Source: Oscillospiraceae bacterium
GTDB taxonomy: Bacteria; Bacillota_A; Clostridia; Oscillospirales; Oscillospiraceae
Direction: 5' to 3'
Assembly (NCBI GenBank): GCA_017516785.1
Contig: JAFXAV010000007.1
Span: 1-31,242, forward strand
Length of the DNA stretch: 31,242 nt
This document shows, one piece after another, positions 7,674 through 15,211 of the stretch (the first letter of the stretch is position 1; each line of letters starts with the position of its first letter). Under the pieces are notes generated by a model. It searched no databases. It was not told where the DNA came from and saw nothing but the letters and a program-made list of their open reading frames with translations. Both the position numbers and the translations under genes were made by a program.

Positions 7674-8602
7674 GCGCGGATATTAAGGATTTCAAGGGTG
7701 TAATCCCTGCGGTTCTGTCCGTATTCGATAAGGACGAGAATCTGGATGAGCAGGGCACCAGAGAATTTATCCGGTATCTGATGTCCCATGACATCGGCGG
7801 TCTGTATGTCACCGGTTCCACCGGCGAGACCTTCCTGATGAGCTCTGAAGAGCGTATGCGCCAGGTGGAGATCATCATGGAGGAGGTTGGCGACAAGGTA
7901 CCCGTGGTGGTTCACGTGGGTGCCATGTCCACCAGAGAGACCATCCGTCTTGCCAAGCATGCTGAAAAAATGGGCGCTGCCGGTGTTTCCAGTGTGCCGC
8001 CCTTCTATTTCAAGTACAACACCGATCAGATCTATCAGTACTACAAGGACGTGGCAGAGGCTACCAGCCTGCCCATGATCGTGTACAACATTCCTCTGGC
8101 CGGCATGATGACCGTGGATCAGATCATCCGTCTGTCCACCATCGAAAATGTCAAGGGTGTCAAGTACACCGGAACTGCTCTGTTTGAAGTTATGCAGATC
8201 AAGGACGGCTGCAAGGACGGTTTCCTGGTCTACGGCGGCTGCGATGAACTGGGCAGCTCCAACATCTCCATTGGTGTTGACGGCATCATCGGTTCTTTCT
8301 ACAATGTGATCGCTGACCATTATGTCAAGATCTGGAATGCTGTGAAGGCCTCTGATATTCCTCTGGCCACAAAGCTGCAGCGTCAGGCTGTTCATGTGAT
8401 TTTTGCTGGTATCAACAGCGGCAGCATGATGGCCTGTATGAAGGTCTGGCTGAGAGCTGCCGGTATTCCCGGCGGTTGGTCCCGCCGTCCTTTCTCCAAT
8501 TTTACTGAAGAAGAGGAGAAGGCGCTGGTGGCCAAGCTGGTTGCCATTGATGAGACTGATGGCATCGGCCTGGATCTGGTTAAACGGATCAAAGCCAAAT
8601 AA
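7670..8602 (+). CDS. Second N-acetylneuraminate lyase/DapA-family aldolase
   Basis: A 310-residue class I aldolase, last gene of the ABC operon, coupled to the ATPase gene by an ATGA overlap. It keeps GSTGE at 49-53, Tyr139 in VYNIP, Schiff-base Lys165 in KGVKYTG, and an Asp-Glu pair at 192-193 (GGCDEL) matching the sialate-lyase pattern. It is clearly diverged from the NanA at 229-1155. For example it has GIIGSFYN where that protein has GGIGGTYG. It may act on a variant sialic acid, on a 2-keto-3-deoxy sugar acid, or simply duplicate NanA. Aldolase family is firm; substrate is not. Confidence 0.85.
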   Translation: MSADIKDFKGVIPAVLSVFDKDENLDEQGTREFIRYLMSHDIGGLYVTGSTGETFLMSSEERMRQVEIIMEEVGDKVPVVVHVGAMSTRETIRLAKHAEKMGAAGVSSVPPFYFKYNTDQIYQYYKDVAEATSLPMIVYNIPLAGMMTVDQIIRLSTIENVKGVKYTGTALFEVMQIKDGCKDGFLVYGGCDELGSSNISIGVDGIIGSFYNVIADHYVKIWNAVKASDIPLATKLQRQAVHVIFAGINSGSMMACMKVWLRAAGIPGGWSRRPFSNFTEEEEKALVAKLVAIDETDGIGLDLVKRIKAK

Positions 8603-8609
8603 ATACAGA

Positions 8610-8635
8610 AAAGCTCCCCGAAAGGGGAGCTTTTT
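8610..8635. terminator. Bidirectional intrinsic terminator between ABC operon and MFS gene
   Basis: AAGCTCCCC (8611-8619), GAAA tetraloop, GGGGAGCTT (8624-8632), then T's. The A run on the left gives a U run on the other strand, so it can end both converging transcripts. Confidence 0.9.
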
Positions 8636-8647
8636 GTTCATTTGGGA

Positions 8648-9835
8648 TTATTTGAATTGCTGATCGGCGCGAAGATCCCTGGAAACAAAGTAATGCAGAC
8701 CGGAAATCAGCTGACAAACCACTGTGAGAATCAGCAGCCAGGTAACGGGAATGAAAGCTGCAATGGTGGTGGCCAGAAGGGTGCCTCCGTTGTGCAGCAG
8801 CATGCGCCATGCGTTGAATGGACCGGCCAGCTGAACGGGAATTGCGGCTCTAAGAATAGAGGGGACAGAATAGTCTACCAGAGTCCTTCCCAGATAGACC
8901 AGGGCAAACACCGCAACGAACAGGTATTTGTTGGGAATCAGCATCAGAGGAATCAATCCGAAGGTTGCAGATCCGATCAGCGTCACAAAGCGGGGAGGGA
9001 GCCGGGAAATGCTGATGCCGAACAGGGTGCAGCCCACAAGTGCTGCGATGGATTGTGCGGATACCAGCGCTGTGGCAACACCGGTATCAAATCCCAGATC
9101 CAGCGCGATGGCGGCAAAAATGGTGGTGGTGCCATAGCCGAACCCCCGCATCAGATTGGCGGGAATCATCCGCAGGAACACAGGGTAGCGGAAGATTTCC
9201 ATCTGATTTGTCTTCTTTTTGGCTTCGGTGGCGGCTGGGGCGCCGGACACCGGCTTCAGCTTCAGGTGCAGCGCAGCGCAGATGAGCATCAGCACCATGG
9301 ATACGGCGCAGGCGGAAAGCATCAGCGCCGCATAGGAAAGAATACCGGACAGACGGGTAATCACCACGCCGGTACCAAGGGAGATCAGACCGCCAACGAT
9401 ACCACCCGCAGAGAGGACGGAGCCGTATTCCTTCGGGCTGAAAATGAAATAGGGGAGCTTATACTCGCAGATGGTCCAGAGCGCAATGCATACCGACTGC
9501 AGCAGACAGATGCCGGTGAGCATGCAGAAAGACAGCAGTGTGGGGGATTTCCAGATGCATAGGGGAATGTACAGCAGGTACAGCAGTGCGTAGGGGAGCT
9601 CTACCATGGCGGTTCGCTTGATGACATTTCCCCGATCCGCCCAAGTGGAGCACAGAGAGATCGTCATCACATTCACCACCTGAACAATGGATGTGTGAAT
9701 GTAGATCCATTGGCTGGAAAACCCGATGCTGGCAAGGAAGGTCTGCATAATGGGGCCGGTGACGCACAAAAGAGCCACGGTTCGCAGTCCCATTGCGATG
9801 ATGAAAAATGCGCCGTTATGATTATTCTGTTTCAT
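8648..9835 (-). CDS. MFS-type membrane transporter
   Basis: About 395 residues with roughly 10-12 hydrophobic helices separated by a central cytoplasmic loop rich in Lys/Glu (AATEAKKKTNQMEIF). This is the layout of a 12-helix major facilitator. The loop after helix 2 has CSTWADRGNVIKR, which matches the MFS motif-A position in a loose form. I chose the ATG at 9835, preceded by GGGTGA; an in-frame TTG at 9874 would add 13 residues and has no ribosome site. It faces the epimerase gene and ends at the terminator shared with the ABC operon. It could export or import a sugar or an amino-sugar product, but the sequence does not name the substrate. Confidence 0.75.
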   Translation of the reverse strand: MKQNNHNGAFFIIAMGLRTVALLCVTGPIMQTFLASIGFSSQWIYIHTSIVQVVNVMTISLCSTWADRGNVIKRTAMVELPYALLYLLYIPLCIWKSPTLLSFCMLTGICLLQSVCIALWTICEYKLPYFIFSPKEYGSVLSAGGIVGGLISLGTGVVITRLSGILSYAALMLSACAVSMVLMLICAALHLKLKPVSGAPAATEAKKKTNQMEIFRYPVFLRMIPANLMRGFGYGTTTIFAAIALDLGFDTGVATALVSAQSIAALVGCTLFGISISRLPPRFVTLIGSATFGLIPLMLIPNKYLFVAVFALVYLGRTLVDYSVPSILRAAIPVQLAGPFNAWRMLLHNGGTLLATTIAAFIPVTWLLILTVVCQLISGLHYFVSRDLRADQQFK

Positions 9836-9851
9836 AATTTTCACCCGGATG

Positions 9852-9874
9852 TTGCATCCTGTGTGCAGATGCAA
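9852..9874. promoter_or_regulatory. Inverted repeat next to the epimerase promoter (candidate operator)
   Basis: TTGCATC (9852-9858) and GATGCAA (9868-9874) are perfect inverted copies 9 nt apart, and the right arm abuts the -35 box at 9875. It sits between the MFS and epimerase genes, so one regulator could control both. Confidence 0.5.
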
Positions 9875-9904
9875 TTGACAAAGTAATCAGTTTATCTGTA
9901 TAAT
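9875..9904 (+). promoter_or_regulatory. Consensus sigma-A promoter of the epimerase gene
   Basis: TTGACA (9875-9880), an 18-nt spacer and TATAAT (9899-9904): both hexamers match consensus exactly. The start point would be near 9911, giving a leader of about 55 nt with GGGAGG at 9952-9957. Confidence 0.85.
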
Positions 9905-9966
9905 AACATATAAGGCAATCCCTGTAAATAAAACCAAAATACATATTTCTTGGGAGGTTCACGTTT

Positions 9967-11157
9967 ATGGATGTTAAGAAGTTCAAGGCGGAACGTCAGT
10001 GGATCCGCAATCAGCTTTCTATCGTGGCAGATTTTTGGCTGAAGAACGGATGGGATCATGAACACGGCGGTGTCACCACTTGCCTGGATCGTGCTGCTCA
10101 GGTCTACTCCACCGATAAGAGCGTCTGGATGCAGGGCCGCTGCGGCTGGACCTACGCATATTTGTGCAAGGTTTACGGCGTTCGGGAGGACTGGCTGAAG
10201 TTCTCCAAGAGCTGCATCGATTTCCTGGAAGAGCACTGCGTCAACCATGATGCTGACGGCCGTCTGTACTTTACTGTGGAAGGCGACGGCACCCCTCTGC
10301 GTCAGCGCCGTTATTGCTTCTCCGAAGCATTTTACTGCATTGCAAACGCAGAATACTACGGTGTGACCGGCGAACGTGAGCATCTGCTGAGAGCGCGCCG
10401 TGCATACGATATGTACTGGAACCTGAACCACGGTATGACTGATCCCACTGGCATGGGCCCCAAATCCACCCGTACCGGCCGCGGTCTGGGCATCCCCATG
10501 ATCATTCTGAACGTCACCGGCGTCATGAAGCGCGTTGACCCCGAAATGAAGGACGTTTACGATGCCCGCGCCAAGGAGTGCGTGGCTGACATCTTCAATT
10601 ACCACGTGAAGCCCGAACTGGGCTGCACCCTGGAGTCCGTTGGCCCCAACGGCGAGACCCGCCTGCACGTCACCGAAGGCCGTATGGTCAACCCCGGTCA
10701 CGATATTGAATGCGCATGGTTCCTGATGGACTACGCAAACGATGTGGGCGATCCCGAACTGCACAAGAAGGCCATCAATGTCTTCGATATGGCGTTCTCC
10801 AAGGGTTGGGACGATGAGTTCGGCGGCATTCTGTACTTCATGGACTGCCTGGGCAATCCTCCCGAAGCATACGAGCATGACATGAAGCTGTGGTGGCCCC
10901 ATAACGAAGCACTGATTGCTTCCATGATGATCTACCGTGACACCAAGGACGAGAAGTATCTGGATATTTTCTATCAGGTTCTGGATTACTGCAAGAAGCA
11001 CTTTGCAGACGAGTACGGCGAGTGGTACGGTTACCTGCGCCGTGATGGCAATCCCACCCTGCCTGCCTGCAAGGGTTCCACTTTCAAGGGTCCCTTCCAT
11101 GTGCCCCGCTGCCTGATTCTGGTTGAGCAGATGATGAACCAGGTTCTGGGCGAGTAA
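9967..11157 (+). CDS. N-acylglucosamine 2-epimerase (AGE/RenBP family)
   Basis: A 396-residue (alpha/alpha)6-barrel epimerase, usual length, interconverting N-acetylmannosamine and N-acetylglucosamine without phosphate. Family landmarks are visible: GRCGWTYAYL at 57-66, NPGHDIECAWF at 243-252 with the catalytic His245, WWPHNEA at 309-315, and GPFHVPR at 375-381 with the second catalytic His378. In this locus it would take the ManNAc released by NanA to GlcNAc, an alternative to the NanE route on 6-phosphates. No NanE-like TIM-barrel epimerase is present here. It has its own strong promoter and terminator, so it is a single-gene unit. AGE relatives such as cellobiose or mannose 2-epimerases are possible, but the context favours the amino sugar. 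Confidence 0.85.
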   Translation: MDVKKFKAERQWIRNQLSIVADFWLKNGWDHEHGGVTTCLDRAAQVYSTDKSVWMQGRCGWTYAYLCKVYGVREDWLKFSKSCIDFLEEHCVNHDADGRLYFTVEGDGTPLRQRRYCFSEAFYCIANAEYYGVTGEREHLLRARRAYDMYWNLNHGMTDPTGMGPKSTRTGRGLGIPMIILNVTGVMKRVDPEMKDVYDARAKECVADIFNYHVKPELGCTLESVGPNGETRLHVTEGRMVNPGHDIECAWFLMDYANDVGDPELHKKAINVFDMAFSKGWDDEFGGILYFMDCLGNPPEAYEHDMKLWWPHNEALIASMMIYRDTKDEKYLDIFYQVLDYCKKHFADEYGEWYGYLRRDGNPTLPACKGSTFKGPFHVPRCLILVEQMMNQVLGE

Positions 11158-11202
11158 AAGTTGCCTGAACATCGGAAGGGGAAACAATAAGATTTCTATA
11201 GG

Positions 11203-11235
11203 AACAGGGCTGTGAGGATGCTGCAGCCCTGTTTT
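11203..11235 (+). terminator. Intrinsic terminator after the epimerase gene
   Basis: AACAGGGCTG (11203-11212) pairs with CAGCCCTGTT (11224-11233), followed by TT then CC. The stem is perfect; the U run is short. Confidence 0.75.
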
Positions 11236-11305
11236 CCGCTGCGAACTGGGCACCAACGACTCCGCTGAGGAATCCGCCCTGGAACTGCTGAAGAGCATCC
11301 TCTGA
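11216..11305 (+). pseudogene. Orphan C-terminal gene fragment
   Basis: A frame of 29 codons with no start codon ends at the TGA at 11303-11305. Its last part reads ELGTNDSAEESALELLKSIL, an amphipathic, protein-like tail with the same GC-rich codon use as the neighbouring genes. It directly follows the epimerase terminator and precedes the recombinase. It looks like the surviving 3' end of a deleted gene. I cannot name the parent family. Confidence 0.4.
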
Positions 11306-11314
11306 TTCAAAACG

Positions 11315-12271
11315 TCAATATTCCAATAAGAAAAGTCGGCTGCCGTATGACAGTCGACTTTTTGTTCGAAAAATGTGAGATAAGGAGGACTTGACTGCCA
11401 TCTCCACGATGTTGGAATCCTGAATGGACTGCAGGTAACGTTTTGTGATGTTGATGTTCTCATGCCCCAGAAGACGGGACAGGGAATAGACATCCAGACC
11501 ATTGCGGAGGTTTGCCTGGGCGTAGTAGTGGCGGGCGGTGTGAGGGGAACAGCGAATTTCATCCCGGATGTCAGTGTACTGTGAAGCCTGTTTGAAAATA
11601 TGCTCCAGAGCTTCTTTGGTCAGAGGACGTCCGGTACGAGAGAGAAGCAGGTTTTTATATTGAACGTTCTGGTTATCAAAAAAGACTGCTTTCATGCGCT
11701 GGTATTTGATCAGGATCTTCTTCAGGTAAGGGGTCAGAGGTACATGCCGTTCTTTGTTGCCCTTGCCGTGGAGCAGGATCACATTGTCCCGGATATCGGA
11801 TTCCAGGATGGAGCAGATTTCAGTGTTTCTGGCTCCGGTGTCGAATGCAATGGCCATGATCAGCTTGTTCCGGGCGGACAGATAGGTGGAAAAGTCGAAT
11901 GCATTCAGAAGGGAACGCACTTCTTCGTCGGTGAAGGTTTCAATCAGGACTGTTCCTTCACGTTGCCAACTGACCTTTGTGGCGGGATTTGTCAGGATGT
12001 ATTCCTCGGTCTGGGCGTACTTGAAGAATGCTCGGAGGCACTTGAGGATGCCGTTGATGTAGCTGGGAGTCAGCTTTTTCTTGATGAGGTACTGCACATA
12101 GAGCTTGATGTGCTGGTGCCGGATGGATTCCAGCTCGGTCAGATTTTCGTGTTTTTCCAGATAGTTCAGGAACAGGGAAGTGCTGTTGTAATAGCCTTTA
12201 GTGGTTCTTGGACTCAGTCTCCGGAGGTCGCATTCCACCTTGAATTCTTCCAGACAGTCTTTTGCACGCAT
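11315..12271 (-). CDS. Tyrosine recombinase/integrase (XerC/D-like)
   Basis: A 318-residue site-specific recombinase. Residues about 4-90 form the SAM-like DNA-binding core domain, and about 110-285 the catalytic domain. Active-site residues are visible: Arg148 (TGARNTEI), Lys170/173 (GKGNKERHVPL), His244-x-x-Arg247 (HTARH), His270 (LGHENINITKRY) and nucleophile Tyr279. It appears complete, with an unusual extra tail after the catalytic Tyr (RTKSRLSYGSRLFLLEY) encoded by the terminator region itself. There is no excisionase, transposase or cargo next to it, so it is an orphan integrase or a solitary Xer-like enzyme. AAAGGGTGA precedes the ATG but is buried in a hairpin. Confidence 0.88.
   Translation of the reverse strand: MRAKDCLEEFKVECDLRRLSPRTTKGYYNSTSLFLNYLEKHENLTELESIRHQHIKLYVQYLIKKKLTPSYINGILKCLRAFFKYAQTEEYILTNPATKVSWQREGTVLIETFTDEEVRSLLNAFDFSTYLSARNKLIMAIAFDTGARNTEICSILESDIRDNVILLHGKGNKERHVPLTPYLKKILIKYQRMKAVFFDNQNVQYKNLLLSRTGRPLTKEALEHIFKQASQYTDIRDEIRCSPHTARHYYAQANLRNGLDVYSLSRLLGHENINITKRYLQSIQDSNIVEMAVKSSLSHIFRTKSRLSYGSRLFLLEY
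11331..11363. terminator. Bidirectional terminator overlapping the 3' end of the recombinase gene
   Basis: AAAAGTCGGCTG (11331-11342) pairs with CAGTCGACTTTT (11351-11362), with one G-U pair and an 8-nt loop. Poly-T flanks it in either reading. It lies inside the last codons of the recombinase. Confidence 0.65.
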
Positions 12272-12274
12272 AAA

Positions 12275-12312
12275 AAATCACCCTTTCACGGATGTCCGCA
12301 AAAGGGCGATTT
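12275..12312 (-). promoter_or_regulatory. Long hairpin occluding the recombinase ribosome site
   Basis: On the minus strand AAATCGCCCTTT (12312-12301) pairs with AAAGGGTGATTT (12286-12275), and a second short stem CGG/CCG lies in the loop. The right arm contains the AAAGGGTGA ribosome site and runs into TTTTTT directly before the ATG at 12271. It can act as a terminator-like attenuator or as an RBS lock. Confidence 0.6.
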
Positions 12313-12404
12313 GTACAGGCGTAATTCAGCTTCAATTTCGTGAACGTATAGCATAGTTCAGCGAAAATTGCACTTCCAAAATGATTAAAAAAGTTCTGAA
12401 AACT

Positions 12405-12453
12405 AAGAGTAATTTAAGAAAATGGTTTGTTTTGAATCTTAAAAATTACTCTT
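12405..12453 (-). terminator. Probable terminator of yebC
   Basis: AAGAGTAATTTAAG (12405-12418) is an inverted match, with a two-base bulge, to CTTAAAAATTACTCTT (12438-12453). The latter overlaps the yebC stop. On the minus strand the stem is followed by AGTTTTCAG and then a T-rich run. The stem is AT-rich, so strength is uncertain. The rest of 12313-12445 is AT-rich with nothing else evident. Confidence 0.45.
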
Positions 12454-13171
12454 CCCAGTTGTGCCAGACGTTCTGGACATCGTCATCATCTTCCATGGCG
12501 TCGATGAGCTTCTGCATCATAACAGCCTGGTCGTCGTTCAGGGGCTGGTAGTTCTGGGGAACCATTTCGATCTGAGCGGAGACGAAGGTGTACTTGCTCA
12601 GGTTGGAGACAACATCGTTGAAGTCATCGGGCAGGGTGTAGATGGTGAAAACATCGCCGTCAGCCTCGAAGTCGTCAGCGCCGGCTTCCATGGCATCCAT
12701 CATGACTTCTTCCTCATCCAGCTCCTCTTCAGAGTTGTCGATGACCAGAACGCCCTTCTTGTCGAAGGACCAGGAGACACAGCCGTTGGTGCCCAGGTTG
12801 CCGCCGAACTTGTCGAAGTGGTGGCGCATGTTGCCTGCGGTACGGTTGCGGTTGTCGGTCATGGTCTCAACGATGACAGCAACACCGCCGGGGCCGTAGC
12901 CTTCGTAGTTGATGGTCTCGTAGTTGTCGCCGCCCTGACCGCCGGCAGCCTTCTCCAGGCAGCGCTTGATGTTGTCGTTGGGCATGTTGGCAGCCTTGGC
13001 CTTGGTGATGATAGTAGCCAGGCGGGAGTTGTTGGCAGGATCGGTGATGCCGCCGCCTTCCTTAACGGCGACGATCAGCTCCTTGGCGATTTTGGTGAAA
13101 GCGGCAGCACGCTTGGCGTCCTGTGCGCCCTTGGTTTTCTGAATGTTATGCCATTTGGAATGTCCGGACAT
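12446..13171 (-). CDS. yebC: YebC/PmpR-family protein
   Basis: A 241-residue protein of the YebC family, usual length. Members are described as DNA-binding regulators and, more recently, as helpers of translation at proline-rich stretches. The N-terminus MSGHSKWHNIQKTKGAQDA is the invariant family start, so I use the ATG at 13171, although an in-frame ATG lies 45 nt upstream. GGQGGDNYETINYEGYGPGG and NRNRTAGNMRHHFDK are further family signatures. The middle region is very acidic. AGAGGAAG precedes the start, and it has its own promoter at 13230-13259. Confidence 0.95.
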   Translation of the reverse strand: MSGHSKWHNIQKTKGAQDAKRAAAFTKIAKELIVAVKEGGGITDPANNSRLATIITKAKAANMPNDNIKRCLEKAAGGQGGDNYETINYEGYGPGGVAVIVETMTDNRNRTAGNMRHHFDKFGGNLGTNGCVSWSFDKKGVLVIDNSEEELDEEEVMMDAMEAGADDFEADGDVFTIYTLPDDFNDVVSNLSKYTFVSAQIEMVPQNYQPLNDDQAVMMQKLIDAMEDDDDVQNVWHNWEE

Positions 13172-13229
13172 AAGTGTATCTTCCTCTCTATGTGATAGTG
13201 GGCGAATTGCCCGCAAAAATGTTCAATAT

Positions 13230-13259
13230 ATTTTAGCACATCTGATATCCAAAAATCAA
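13230..13259 (-). promoter_or_regulatory. Probable sigma-A promoter of yebC
   Basis: On the minus strand TTGATT (13259-13254), an 18-nt spacer and TAAAAT (13235-13230). A small hairpin (GCGGGC/GCCCAC with an AATT loop) follows in the leader near 13200-13216. Confidence 0.55.
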
Positions 13260-13263
13260 CACG

Positions 13264-14043
13264 TCAGACGAAGAATTTCATGCAGTCAGTGTGATTTGCG
13301 GAAAAAATGACCTCGGTTTCCGGAAATGCTGCCCGAAGCTTCTCTGTCACCACGGGCATCACGGGATTTTCTGTATGGAAATGACCGGCATCGATGAGAT
13401 TGACGCCCAGTTCGAAAGCAGTGCGGAACTGGTTGTACTTCACATCGGAGGTAACCAGAGTGTCGCAGCCTGCGGCGAGAGCATCGAACATGCCGTCGGC
13501 GCAGCTTCCGCCGCCCACAGCCACTTTCCGGACGGGAGCACCGGAAGTCACATAGCGCAGGCCGTCGCAGTGCAGATTCTCCTTCACGGTGGTCAGGAAC
13601 CGCTCCATGGACTGCTCCGCCACATCGCCGCAGCGGAGAAGACCGTAGTTTTCGATGGGGTTGATGATTTCGATGTTATGAAGGCCCAGAGTCTGGGCCA
13701 GCACATCGTTGACACCGCCGGGGGCCATGTCCAGATTGGTGTGGGCATTGATGGCGGCAATGCCATGCTCAATCAGCTCAAGCACGCAGCGGCCGGTTTC
13801 GGAATCCTCATTCACGGCCATCAGGGGGCTGCGGAAGATCAGGGGATGGTGGGTGACGATCAGGTCGGCACCGATGGAAATGGCCTCCTGGATGACATTC
13901 CGGAAAGGATCCAGAGCCACCAGAATTTTGTGGACTTCCTTCTCTTTACGGCCGCAGAGCAGGCCGACATTGTCCCACTCGGCCTTCATATAGGGGGGAG
14001 CGATGGATTCGATGAATTTGAGAATATCGTTAACGGTGGTCAT
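13264..14043 (-). CDS. Nif3-like dinuclear metal centre protein (YqfO family)
   Basis: A 259-residue protein of the Nif3/GTP cyclohydrolase I type 2-like family, which forms a toroidal hexamer with two metal ions per subunit. Metal ligands are visible in VTHHPLIF at 63-70, in NAHTNLDMAPGGVND (about 98-112), and in GHFHTENPV near residue 219. It lacks the long inserted PII-like domain seen in Bacillus YqfO, so it is the short form. It overlaps trmK by 4 nt (ATGA), the conserved Firmicute pairing seen as yqfN-yqfO in B. subtilis. The biochemical role of the family is still unsettled. Confidence 0.92.
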   Translation of the reverse strand: MTTVNDILKFIESIAPPYMKAEWDNVGLLCGRKEKEVHKILVALDPFRNVIQEAISIGADLIVTHHPLIFRSPLMAVNEDSETGRCVLELIEHGIAAINAHTNLDMAPGGVNDVLAQTLGLHNIEIINPIENYGLLRCGDVAEQSMERFLTTVKENLHCDGLRYVTSGAPVRKVAVGGGSCADGMFDALAAGCDTLVTSDVKYNQFRTAFELGVNLIDAGHFHTENPVMPVVTEKLRAAFPETEVIFSANHTDCMKFFV

Positions 14044-14744
14044 ACATTGGCCTCCTTCAAAAAGTCTAAGTCGGGATTCTGCTCTATGTCATCCAGTCCG
14101 CGCAGTGCTTCGATGAGCATCGGGTCTGCAGTTTCGCCGCGGCTGGTGACGATTTTATGCAGGTCTTTTTTGACCCAGCGGAAGTATTCAGGAACCGCTT
14201 CGCCGGGATTTTCCAGCAGGGCGGGGGGGAAGTAGGTTTCGCCGGGGGTGAGCCGGGGACGGGCGGGATCATAGATCACTTCCATGACGGTGTAGAGGAA
14301 TTTGCCGTCCCGGAGGACGGATTCCTCTGTGATGTACCAGCCGTTGTCAGACAGAAACCGCCGCAGCATAGGGGTCTTGATCTGGCACTGGAGAATCATG
14401 CGGTATCTGGGATCTTTCAGCCAGGGGGCATCTTCCAGAATGGAAATCATGGTGTGGGCGCCCATTCCGGCGCAGACCAGGGTGTCAAAATCCCGGGGGA
14501 TGTTCCGGACACCGTCGGACAGGAAAAACTGCATTTTGTTCCGGACACCGTACTTTTCCGCATTGATTACGGCGCTCTGCAGGGGGCCTTCCCGCAGGTC
14601 GGAAGCGATGGCGGAAGAGGCTATTCCGTTCAGCAAAAGATGGATGGACAGATAGCCGTGGTCACAGCCGACGTCTGCAATCCGGTCTCCCGGTGCGACA
14701 AAATTGCAGCAGGCAAGAAGCCGGTCAGAAATGGGGAGTTTCAT
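14040..14744 (-). CDS. trmK: tRNA (adenine(22)-N1)-methyltransferase TrmK
   Basis: A 234-residue class I SAM-dependent methyltransferase that makes m1A22 in the tRNA D-loop region. The SAM site reads ADVGCDHGYLSIHLL near residues 23-37, followed by IASDLREGPLQSA and, further on, DTLVCAGMGAHTMISIL. These are the TrmK/YqfN signatures. GGAGG lies 8 nt before the ATG. It is the first gene of the trmK-nif3 pair, and their overlapping stop and start imply co-translation. The C-terminal part (after about 165) is the helical family extension. Confidence 0.93.
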   Translation of the reverse strand: MKLPISDRLLACCNFVAPGDRIADVGCDHGYLSIHLLLNGIASSAIASDLREGPLQSAVINAEKYGVRNKMQFFLSDGVRNIPRDFDTLVCAGMGAHTMISILEDAPWLKDPRYRMILQCQIKTPMLRRFLSDNGWYITEESVLRDGKFLYTVMEVIYDPARPRLTPGETYFPPALLENPGEAVPEYFRWVKKDLHKIVTSRGETADPMLIEALRGLDDIEQNPDLDFLKEANV

Positions 14745-14779
14745 GGGGAAACCTCCAAAATACGAGATAATAAAATAGA

Positions 14780-14811
14780 AAAACCATCCCGGCTTGTTCC
14801 GGGATGGTTTT
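14780..14811 (-). terminator. Intrinsic terminator of the DUF1858 gene
   Basis: A perfect 13-bp stem, AAAACCATCCCGG (14780-14792) and CCGGGATGGTTTT (14799-14811). On the minus strand it continues TTTTTCTATTTTA, a good U run. It separates this gene from trmK. Confidence 0.88.
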
Positions 14812-14822
14812 GCCGGTTCAGT

Positions 14823-15047
14823 TTAGGCCTGCTTGTCAGCTTCGTAAGCTTCCAGGAAGTGGTTCAGCTGAGCCAGGAAGGAATCGCACTCGATGCCATG
14901 GACCATGCAGGCTTCCTCAACGGTCTCGCCGCGGGCAGAGGGGCAGCCCAGGCAGTGCATGCCGATGGCGAAGAACAGGGGAGCGGCCTGAGGAGCGATG
15001 TCCAGAATATCACCAATGATGGTGTTCTTTTCAATTTTGACAGCCAT
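14823..15047 (-). CDS. DUF1858-domain protein (small CxxC protein)
   Basis: A 74-residue soluble protein of the DUF1858 family, close to the family's usual length. It reads MAVKIEKNTIIGDILDIAPQ at the start and has the hallmark GMHCLGCPSARGETVEEAC in the middle, with a CxxC plus a further Cys. The family is common in anaerobes and often linked to hybrid-cluster or redox functions, but no reaction is established. AGGAGG (15062-15057) serves the ATG at 15047. It forms a single-gene unit with its own promoter and terminator. Confidence 0.9.
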   Translation of the reverse strand: MAVKIEKNTIIGDILDIAPQAAPLFFAIGMHCLGCPSARGETVEEACMVHGIECDSFLAQLNHFLEAYEADKQA

Positions 15048-15081
15048 GATTTATAGCCTCCTATTTAATGTAGCTTTCGAT

Positions 15082-15110
15082 ATTATAACCGCATCCAACA
15101 TAAAAAACAA
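15082..15110 (-). promoter_or_regulatory. Sigma-A promoter of the DUF1858 gene
   Basis: On the minus strand TTGTTT (15110-15105), a 17-nt spacer and a perfect TATAAT (15087-15082), 35 nt from the start codon. Confidence 0.75.
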
Positions 15111-15211
15111 GAGTAATCTGCGGATTTTATTAAGAATATACACGAATTCCTGCTGTCAGTTGATTTTTTCAGTGTGGGATGCTAAAGTAGGGGATGAAAG
15201 AAGGCGCTTTG

